Shown in pieces: positions 56,312-64,000 of a DNA stretch of 64,000 nucleotides. The first letter of the stretch is position 1. The number at the start of each line of letters is the position of its first letter. The notes under the pieces were generated by a model. It had not been told where the DNA came from. It saw nothing but the letters and a program-made list of their open reading frames with translations, and made no database searches. Origin of the DNA: Cyrtodaria siliqua (taxonomy: Eukaryota; Mollusca; Bivalvia; Adapedonta; Hiatellidae); NCBI GenBank assembly GCA_037043455.1, contig JAWPHD010001235.1:124001-188000 (forward strand), given 5' to 3'. A program made the translations under genes and the position numbers.

Positions 56312-56781
56312 TACTGAACGCAAAAGAAACGCAACTAGGTAATTTCCGCCATATATTGTATGTACAGCATGCTGTTGTTAATCAAATGGTACATGGCTAC
56401 GTAAGACCTTTTATTTTGGTAAAAAATACTAAAACAACACAAAACAAAGCAAATAATATTCCTTCAAGGTTTCATTATTGATAGGGTACTCGTTTGGCTC
56501 AAGCATGTGAGCAAACGTAGGAAGCAAACTTTTGCAAACTCTTTACGTTAAATGGCTTAATGTTTTAAGGGGGAACTTCGACATTTATGAATTTCTTGTT
56601 ACAAAGTGTACTGTGATTAAAACGTCTACAACATCAAATTTGTGTGCTTTTTCTAACTAACTACAACTTTTCTTTTGCAAAACATCTTGGAATTTCTTTG
56701 GAATATTATGGGAAATTAAGTGTGTAGTATATAAAACATATAGCGGAAATTTACGCGATGCGTTTCTTTTGCGTTTCAGTA
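56312..56781. mobile_element. Tc1/mariner-like MITE, copy 1
   Basis: Left end ctgaacgcaaaagaaacgc (56314) and right end gcgtttcttttgcgtttcag (56760-56779) are ~19-bp TIRs flanked by TA, extending as tata on both sides. The interior is shared with 38805-39265. TA duplication and TIR suggest the Tc1/mariner superfamily; no transposase. Confidence 0.8.
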
Positions 56782-56939
56782 TACATGTAAATTGTGTGAA
56801 TTGTTGATTGCTCATTTTCAGGATATTATCATAGTGTTTCGCTGTTAGTTCATACGTTTTTGTGAAATATAAGTTTGTGTACCGTATATGCTAGCATGGA
56901 TTGTGAACAGGGAAAAAAAACGTTTTAAATTGTTAAATT

Positions 56940-57860
56940 AAACTGAACAAAAGTACCGAAGGTAACTGTGTTGATATAGTCACTGATGCAAGGCATTCAA
57001 CACGACGAATTTCTAAATATACAGATGTCGTTAGCATGGGATCTAACAGTAAAAAAGTCATTGAAAATAAAGTTGTATCTCGTAAAGATGATCTCTGCTC
57101 TCAACGTCACGAAACGTTAGGAACTAAGCACATTTATGAAACATTTGATGAAAAAAAATTAAAGGGCGCCGTCATGTACACGATGGTAATGCAAGCATGA
57201 ATAAATGTGTACGCGAGCAGAGGAAAGACACAGTACATCAAAATGACACGTGGCACGTGTCTGTGTCTATGGAAAAATAATTGAAAAACATATCTTCAGG
57301 CGCTAAATGTAGGCACGGCAAAACCTGGTCTGTTCAAATGTATGACAAGGTTGGACCTGTAAAAACTCACGTGCAATATGCAATGAGAAATTGCAAGGGT
57401 GATAAAGACCAATTAAAATCTATGTTAGAGAATATTGTGCCACAGTATGAGAACATCTATGACAAGTGTGAACCAGCATCCAGATGTAAAACAGATAAAA
57501 TTATGAGCCAAGTCGTTTTATCAAAACAGACCCTTTTGCAAAAAGCTTTTATTATCGACAATCAAAAGTTTTGACGTTTAGAAAACTCCCCAGATTTACA
57601 TTTTCAGTATGGACTCTTATTTAGTGGAATCTTTTAATAACACACTAAACATTTTTCACGACAAAATGATAGGTTCTTTTGGTGATATACAGTACATTTT
57701 AAAAACAAACATAGCTGTGTGTCATTGGAATGAAAACATTAGTTTGGACAACGCACGTCGATCATCCTATGGATACCGAAATCGAATTTGGTTAAGATGG
57801 GTCAGTTTATTGTTCAAAGACTGTATTTGGAGACCATTTAAGAAGACCCAATTAATGTAA
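56940..57860 (+). pseudogene. Plus-strand transposase-like gene, degenerate
   Basis: Frames spell one protein: NKSTEGNCVDIVTDARHSTR (56949), YTDVVSMGSNSKKVIENKVV, then DDLCSQRHETLGTKHIYE (about 57090). After a frameshift near 57175 comes HVHDGNASMNKCVREQRKDT (about 57172), NDTWHVS and, past an in-frame TAA (57278), LKNISSGAKCRHGKTW (57281). Then VKTHVQYAMRNCKGDKDQL, SRCKTDKIM and, after a shift near 57575, MDSYLVESFNNTLNIFHDK (57609) and VCHWNENISLDNA. The three acidic positions (VTDARH, HVHDGNAS, LVESFNN), about 66 and 146 residues apart, fit an RNase-H-fold DDE transposase layout. That assignment is inference. The family is widespread as uncharacterised proteins, as I recall. It lies head-to-head with the 55394-56184 gene. 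Confidence 0.6.
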
Positions 57861-57869
57861 GTTTACACA

Positions 57870-58240
57870 TAATTATTATTAAATTAACAATATAATATAT
57901 GTTGTCTTAAATTTAACCAAAATCAATACTAAAAATATTGAAATTAAATCATGCTGGTACTGTTACACATAAAATTGAGAAATAATTAAATCGGATTTAA
58001 AATTGTTTGTCGGGGCCTCATAACATAACAGTACATACCAATCTCCAATTTTGCATGAAATTCTCGTACTTGTCACAATGCATGAAAAAAACAATTATAA
58101 TTATGCCCCCACTATTTCTATAGGATGGATTAGTCTGGTGTGATGTCTTTAACGATTGTATCGTTCTTGGGTACTTAGCTTGGGTATCTAGCTACTTGAG
58201 CACGCACTTTGTTTAGACATGTGTTGAATATTCTCCAGAG
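57870..58240. other. Non-coding interval
   Basis: No gene or terminal repeat could be identified between the transposase-like relic and the next minisatellite. Confidence 0.5.
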
Positions 58241-58800
58241 CGGGGATGGCGGATCATAACCCGAGGATTAGACATAAATGAACGTCTGTTAGGCAGGAAT
58301 GGGCTATTCCAGTTAATATCCATACTCAACCCCTCCCCACTCCACACCCCACCCTCACACACACACCCTACCCCGACTCTAAGAAAAACAATTAGCCAAG
58401 AATACACCCCTGGATTTAAACAATAAGATAAAAATGGAAAATCCTTTCTTCATGCCCTGTCACGTGAAAAATCTACAAAATATCACCTTAATCCTCCGGA
58501 AATCCCTATCTAACCTCCTCCTTTTTGTGTGGAAAAATACATCCCCATCCTACACACATCCAGACCACCCCCTCTCCGACCCCAGCCTCACCGGATTAAA
58601 AAACAACACCACAACAAACACCACCCTGAAAAAAGCGTATATTCCCCTGAAATCGATGCATTTTCCGCACACAAATACACACACCACACACTCATCCCCA
58701 CTAATAAAATCTTCCATGAAAAATGGAAAACAAACTAGTCACCATGGAAATTTTCAGAAATACCACCCCTCAACCCACTTGAAAAAAAAAAACCTGCAAT
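58240..58800 (+). repeat. CCCCTGGAAA minisatellite, locus 3
   Basis: Begins with flank caggaatgggctattccagtt (58288-58308), then cccctcccc, cacccctggatttaaac, atggaaaatcctttcttcat, aaatctacaaaatatcacc and similar. Same family and orientation as locus 2. Pro/His-rich frames (58434-58814) come from it. Confidence 0.7.
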
Positions 58801-58850
58801 TTGTTTGCGTTTGATATACGAGATATGCGCAGTGAAGAAGTCTAGATAAT

Positions 58851-58884
58851 CCACAGCCCTAATAACATGTTATTAGGTCTGTGG
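58851..58884. repeat. Short palindrome
   Basis: ccacagccctaataac and gttattaggtctgtgg pair around an atgt centre with one mismatch. It lies ~600 bp before the LINE ORF1. Confidence 0.75.
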
Positions 58885-58889
58885 TTAAT

Positions 58890-59430
58890 CTGAGAAATAA
58901 TATATACTTGTAAGTTTATGTTACACTCTGCATTGACATGAACTACTGTTTTACCTAGAAATAAGAGTTAGACATTGCACTGAACATAGCTTAAGTTCCA
59001 TTCTTTAATATTTACATTTTAGCTGCACGTGTGTCTTTAAAGCTACACAATTCCGATAAAAGGCACACTAGTACTGAAAAAATCTAACGGTTATTACGAA
59101 CGTTGTACCAAGTATTACTGTTTACGTGTAGGTTCATATATACAACATGCGCACTACCTAAATTCGCTGAATATTAATGAGATAAGGCGGTACTGTATGA
59201 GACGCTTCAGGTACTTTGTGAATCGACAACTGGTCTTATACAACTCCAAACAGCTTGTCGTATGGAACACCTTCAATGAAATCTTCGAGCAGTCCAATAT
59301 TTTATATTAGTGAAGTGATAAATAGTTTGCGCACTTCTAGAATCAAGGAAAAAAAACACATTGAGTGGTTCTCAACCTAATTGAGTATTTGACTTTGGGA
59401 TTAGTAACGATAACATTTAACATTAACTTT
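58890..59430. other. Possible 5' UTR of the CR1-like LINE
   Basis: Stop-dense sequence leading into ORF1. Without a second copy to compare, the 5' end of the element cannot be placed. Confidence 0.35.
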
Positions 59431-59439
59431 CGAAAAGGA

Positions 59440-61123
59440 ACCTTTCAAGTCAGTGGTTTGTAGTACACCAAATACAAAAGCAGTGAGCAGTAGCATCACC
59501 CAGTCTGAGAATAGAAGAAATATTAATGCAGCATCGAGTTCACTAACTGACCTTAGTGATATCTCGAATGTAAATGATTTGACTTTCGCTAAGGAACCAT
59601 ACACATCATTGCTATCCGAAACACAAGAATCTGTTGATCATGCAAAGCAGGTATAACTTAAGGATAATGATGAAGCTGAAATAAGCGAAGAAGTGAAAGA
59701 GGGTGACGATTCAATTGAAGTCAACTCTATAGGAATATTAGACGCTAATGAATCTATAATATCTACAGGTTCTGGCGGTCCTTTAAAGTCACAAGATACA
59801 CCGCAACTAATACAAGACGCTGTTCAAAACGCGAATACATATAAAGTAGAGATAGATAAACAAAAGGTTGAAAATAAGGAATTGCAACATAATCTCAAAT
59901 AGTTTCTTTCCCAAACAAAATTATTAAAATGTGAGAATGAGAGAATGCTAACTCTGTGAAGAAAAAAAAATGAGAAAAGTGAAAATACCTTGGCGCGCAT
60001 TAAATCCGATCTTTCCAAGGCAACATCCGACTTTTTGATATGCGAACAAGTAAACGTAAAGCTTAAGAAGCAGAATGAAATCATTTTAAAGGAGTAGACC
60101 ATGTAAGTTGAACAGTTAATGAAAGCAAGGGGAACATCAGATAGTGTACAATCGAAAATTGAAAGTGCAACGGCAAGTATCGAAATTAAAATATCAGGTG
60201 AAGTCAATGAACTTAAGAAGGCACTTATCAAAGAATTGTCTGATATCAAACACCAAATAAGAACATCTATGGCGCAGACAAACAACTCTACTGAGGATTC
60301 AAGAGAAAATGAGCAAATAGTAAATAGCGACAGAAGCTCAAGTCCACCCAAAATGAACAACAATATGAACAAAGAACCTGATAGTCATGACAAAAGTAAA
60401 TACTCGGCATTCATTGCAGGTGACTCTATAACAAAGATTCTGAGTACAAGACGGATGTCAGATTTAAAACTGAAAGTAAACATTAAAAGTCTGTCTGGAG
60501 GCAGAATACGTAATATTGAAAATACGATAATAAAAATGGCAGAATCAGATCCTGACTATTTAAGAAACACTAACGCTGTTATTCTACATGTTGGGACAAA
60601 CAACGTTTCTGACGCCGAACTAAATGAAAATATTGTTGATGAGTTCAGAGACACAATTAACACGATTAAAAACATCAACCCAGAGGCAAAGGTTAGTGTT
60701 TCGTCTGTTCTTCCCAGAAGAAACGACAAAGTTGTGAACAAGATCATAAGCAAACATAATACGTCTCTAGAGGATATGTGCAAAGAAAATGGCCATCACT
60801 TCTTTGACAACGACATTAACTTTATTATAAATGGAATGCCAGACCCAAAAATGTACTGTGACAACTTACATTTAAATCCTAAGGGTGGCAAAAGGTTAGG
60901 CACTAGCATGAGGAAAACTCTTAATATGGTACTTGGTATGTCATCATCGCACATAGATGAGTCTGTTGAAATTGACACGAGTTTTCGTCCAGAGAGGTTT
61001 GCAGGGATGAGAAATACTCGAGGCAACAGGGAGATGGTATACATGCCAATACCATCCTTTTACACACAAAGACGGAGACAGAACACGGATCCATGGGAAA
61101 ATCCGACAAGTCTGTGGAATTAA
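59440..61123 (+). pseudogene. CR1-like LINE ORF1: coiled coil plus SGNH esterase
   Basis: The N-terminal part (59440-60118) is low-complexity Ser/Asn-rich and then a coiled coil (NANTYKVEIDKQKVENKELQ). It is broken by stops at about 59656, 59902, 59959 and 60097. From 60119 a clean frame runs to TAA 61121-61123. Residues ~95-275 of that frame form an SGNH hydrolase: FIAGDSITKIL (block I, Ser; about 60413), SLSGGRIRNIENTI (block II, Gly; 60493), ILHVGTNNVSD (block III, Asn; 60581) and CDNLHLNPKGGKRLG (block V, Asp-x-x-His; 60857). All four catalytic positions are present. CR1/L2-group LINEs carry this esterase in ORF1, where it is thought to act on the RNP or on lipid. ORF2's first ATG (61093) overlaps the end. 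Confidence 0.85.
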
Positions 61124-63250
61124 TACAAACTGATAAATGTAAAGCTAAATGTTCTAATCAGCATAGAGATGATGACTTTGTGTCTTTAAAATGCACTTGT
61201 TCTAGAGCTGATGATCCTAAGTCTTTAAAATGCAAGTCTGTGCACTTATTACAAACTGAACAATGTAAAGCTAAATGTTCCAATCGGCCTAGGGATGATG
61301 ACATTATGTATTTAAAACGTACTTGTTCTAGAGATCATAAGACTTTAAAATGTACTTGTTTTAGTTCTGTAAATTGTATTATTTCTAGTTCAGATCATTG
61401 TGTTAATATTGACTGTTCTATTTTAAACCATGAGGCTCAGTATTCGGATAATAATTGTGCTCAGAGTGATTCTAATAATAGTCTCTTGAATTCTAAATGT
61501 ATTTCAAGTCATCATACTACTAAATTAAATGACAATGAAAATTCTATTGCTACTGTTTATGCTAATTACTGTACTGATTATAATCCAACTTTTGACACAT
61601 GGTTTACACAGAAGGGGCTTAATATAATTCACCTGAATATTCATTATCTGTATCCTAAACTGGATGAAATTAAACGTCTTATATCACAACCAGATACGTT
61701 TTCGGACAATGATTTTCGATTAGATAATTTGAAACTATTTAGGAAAGATAGGATCACAAATGGAGGTGGCTTAATTATTTATGTCAGAGATTATTTACCA
61801 TGTGTACAAAGATTGGACCTTGAAAATATGTCAATTGAATCTATATGGCTTGAAATCCAACAATCTAACACAAAATATTTTCCTATTTGCTATACGTACA
61901 GACCATCTTCATCAAATGCTGACTGGCTTAAAAATTACACAACTGCGTTAGAGAAATAATTTTTAGAAGAGAAAGAACGTCATGTCCTTGGTGACTTTAA
62001 TTTCGATTTATTAAAATCAGATAGGAATGCTAAAACGTGGCTTGATCTCATGGAATCTGTAAATCTCACTCAGTATGTTACAAATCCCACTAAGGTAACA
62101 ACTAATTCTTCTACATTGATAGAGCATGCGTTTTCGAATACGCGAACATATCGGAAGTAACTATTCAGATGTACTCAATAAGCGATCATTACCCTATTTG
62201 TTTAACTCGTAAAGTTTCAGCTAAGAATATTAAAGGTCCTATGCATAAAACTATCATTTTTCGACCTATGAAACATTTTGACGAAACTAGATTCATCAAT
62301 GATCTTTCCGACCTACCGTGGTCAATAGTTGACGTGTATGATAATCCAGATGACTCCCTAGATTTATTTTTTGAAATGTTCAACTCAGTCTTAAAAAGGC
62401 ACGCCCTAAAAAGAAAGAAACGCGTTAAAAAAGTAAATCAACCAAAATGGATGAAAACTAATATTCTTGATGCAATTAAAAGAAGGGATTATTTCCATAA
62501 GAAATAAGACTCAGTAAATTACAAGATATGGGGGCAGAAAGTTAAAACTCTTATTCTTGTAGCCAAGCAACAGTATAACAATGAAACAATACATTCAAAT
62601 AAGCGAAATCCGAAACAACTATGGAATAGTTTACATGACTTATCTGGATTTAAAAATCAAGTTCAAACCAATTATATAAATGATGACGACGGAAATCCTA
62701 TAAGAAATCCGTATTTGGCAGCAAATACATTTAATAAACACTTTTCCTCAGTTTTTAAAAAGTATCAAGCAAATAACTCGCCTGTCACAAATTACACAAA
62801 TATCCCACTTGCAAATCTCATTGATGATAAAATGCGAAATTCTCCAAAATTTAATATCCCGCTGGTACCGCTGACCTTTGTCGAAGGTCAACTTAAATCT
62901 CTGGATACTACCAAATCTACCGGTTCCGACGACATAAATGCCAGATTTTTAAAAATGTCTGCTTCTGTAATCGCCCATATTCTTACGAAAAGTGTTAATA
63001 ACAGTATACTCACTAATATCTATCCACAATTATTCAAAAGAGCAAAAGTAATCCCAGTATATAAAACGGGTCCTAAAAAAGACAAAACCAATTATAGGCC
63101 AATAGCCATACTTCCTATTATTTCCTTGATGTTAGTATACATTTGAGACGACATCTTGAAGAAAATAAGTTGTTTTATTCACGACAATCTGGTTTCAGGG
63201 CAAACCATTCTTGTCAAACTGCCCTTATAAAAATATTAGATGATATAAAC
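61093..63250 (+). pseudogene. CR1-like LINE ORF2: endonuclease and N-terminal RT, 3'-truncated
   Basis: After a Cys-rich leader, the APE-type endonuclease begins LNIIHLNIHYLYPKLDEIKR (61618). It lacks the segment carrying the first catalytic Glu (DTF jumps straight to SDNDFRLDN at ~61700). It continues GGGLIIYVRDYLPC, SIESIWLEI, CYTYRPSS, and past a stop at 61957 HVLGDFNFDLLK (61981), then SISDHYPICLT (62174). The linker (QPKWMKTNILDAIKRRDYFH) leads to RT: GSDDINARFLKM (62925), AKVIPVYKTGPKKDKTNYRP (63044), and, in another frame, HSCQTALIKILDDINV. Homology stops at 63250, before the catalytic YxDD. Stops at 61957, 62157, 62505 and 63144 show it is inactive. Confidence 0.85.
61120..61370 (+). 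repeat. In-frame 42-residue Cys-rich duplication in ORF2 leader
   Basis: gtaaagctaaatgttc occurs at 61139 and 61265, exactly 126 bp apart. Both units encode L-x-QT-x-x-CKAKCSN-x-x-RDDD ... LK-x-TCSR. The period is a multiple of three, so the frame is kept. C-x3-C and C-x-C spacings are conserved in both units. Confidence 0.85.
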
Positions 63251-63367
63251 GTTTAGGCTTATATACCCGTAATCACTGGGTGGTACAGTTCCAACGTTAC
63301 CGAAGCGTTTATCACGCCTAATATGGAAATGTCTCGATCTGTGCTACGATAATATACCAGCCTAAAC
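63251..63367. mobile_element. 117-bp inverted-repeat element at the LINE break
   Basis: gtttaggcttatata at the left and atataccagcctaaac at the right are inverted with two mismatches. It begins at the base where ORF2 homology is lost. RT sequence does not resume after it. Confidence 0.55.
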
Positions 63368-63369
63368 AA

Positions 63370-64000
63370 TCTATACAACACATCCAGCAAAACATTTCAC
63401 CTATACCCTTTCTTGCGTTTAAAATACCTTGAAATTGTATTATTTTATCGGGATTGTGTAGCTTTAAATAATCTAATGCAACTTGTTACCCTTCATGTTT
63501 CGATAAATAAAAAAGATACTTGAGCGTGTCTTCAGTAAACTAGACAGCAAAGTATTGGTTTGGCACAAAAACATATTTAAAAAGACGTCACCACTGTCAT
63601 GACGTCCATTTGTCCCATTAGTCGTATATAAAACAAAACAAAATGCAGTCATTCAACTATTCAAATTGGCCTTTTCGAATTGATTTCGGCAAACAGTCAT
63701 AAACATCAAAATGGAAATAATGTATAAGGATTGCATTCTATATTTTGATATTTCATTGGAATATAAAAACATGCGGGTAGTTTAAAACTATCGATATGCC
63801 CTTCACGAACTTTCCACTACCGTATATGTTTTTCCCCAATAAGAATCCTTAAAAGCAAAGCCGCTTGGGGGATGGAATATATGTCATTTATGAAACCACT
63901 TGTTAATATAATCCCGCGGATTCATACGTCAATACATTGGGTACGGCATCATTAACTTAGCAACTTCAGCACACTAATACCAACGTAATAGTATTGAAGT
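63370..64000. other. Non-coding interval to window end
   Basis: AT-rich sequence; no gene, repeat or LINE 3' end identified. Confidence 0.5.

Noticed and set aside
60556..61109. Antisense frames across LINE ORF1
   Set aside because: Shadows of the ORF1 coding strand, whose SGNH motifs are unambiguous.

Overview
The window looks like non-coding, repeat-rich nuclear DNA from a metazoan, most likely a bivalve mollusc (possibly a heterodont clam). The reasons are AT-rich sequence with GT-AG introns, no bacterial gene packing, and a mix of transposable elements that I associate with bivalve genomes. These include Penelope-like elements with the MGTNCAPL reverse-transcriptase motif, CR1-like LINEs with an SGNH-esterase ORF1, an L1/Tx1-like LINE, a Mutator-type transposase relic, tRNA-derived SINEs, many foldback MITEs and minisatellites. 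The species call is inference from remembered family resemblance; no search was run. I see no intact host gene. No rRNA gene, intact tRNA gene or CRISPR array was found.

Layout. 1-4140: palindromic repeats, a 472-bp TIR element, a ~160-bp tandem array and a C/T-rich minisatellite. 4145-7631: two unrecognised gene remnants on opposite strands (a spliced minus-strand gene with phase-compatible exons, and a plus-strand final-exon-like reading frame with two stops), separated by a GATATC-rich array. 7837-9152: three antisense tRNA-like sequences and a foldback element. 9180-9860: a CCCCTGGAAA minisatellite that recurs near 55 kb and 58 kb. 12.6-13.1 kb: tRNA-derived sequences. 13645-17544: a nearly full-length Penelope-like element between ~210-bp inverted repeats. 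18.3-24.1 kb: LINE and Penelope fragments, a duplicated 379-bp repeat and the Mutator-like relic. 24.6-25.5 kb: a MITE with a clear duplication, a palindrome and a 55-bp tandem repeat. 26.9-27.9 kb: an inverted Penelope copy. 29.3-37.9 kb: an L1/Tx1-like LINE region bracketed by GC-rich direct repeats and riddled with later insertions. 38.8-41.2 kb: a decayed TIR element and a partly tandem Penelope composite. 41.3-44.0 kb: degenerate ~160-bp repeat arrays. 45-50 kb: SINEs and a foldback. 51.2-54.6 kb: a 52-bp minisatellite, then a nested stack of TIR elements in which the insertion order can be read. 55.2-57.9 kb: a divergently transcribed pair of decayed genes that looks like a two-gene DNA transposon, with a Tc1/mariner-like MITE between them. 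59.4-63.25 kb: a CR1-like LINE with ORF1 (coiled coil plus SGNH esterase) and ORF2 (endonuclease plus the start of RT), cut off inside RT.

Nothing here works as a host pathway; the genes are mobile-element genes in various stages of decay. The best candidates for something under-described are the divergent two-gene element at 55.4-57.9 kb, the unrecognised opposite-strand remnants at 4.1-7.6 kb, and the inverted-repeat-bounded Penelope element.
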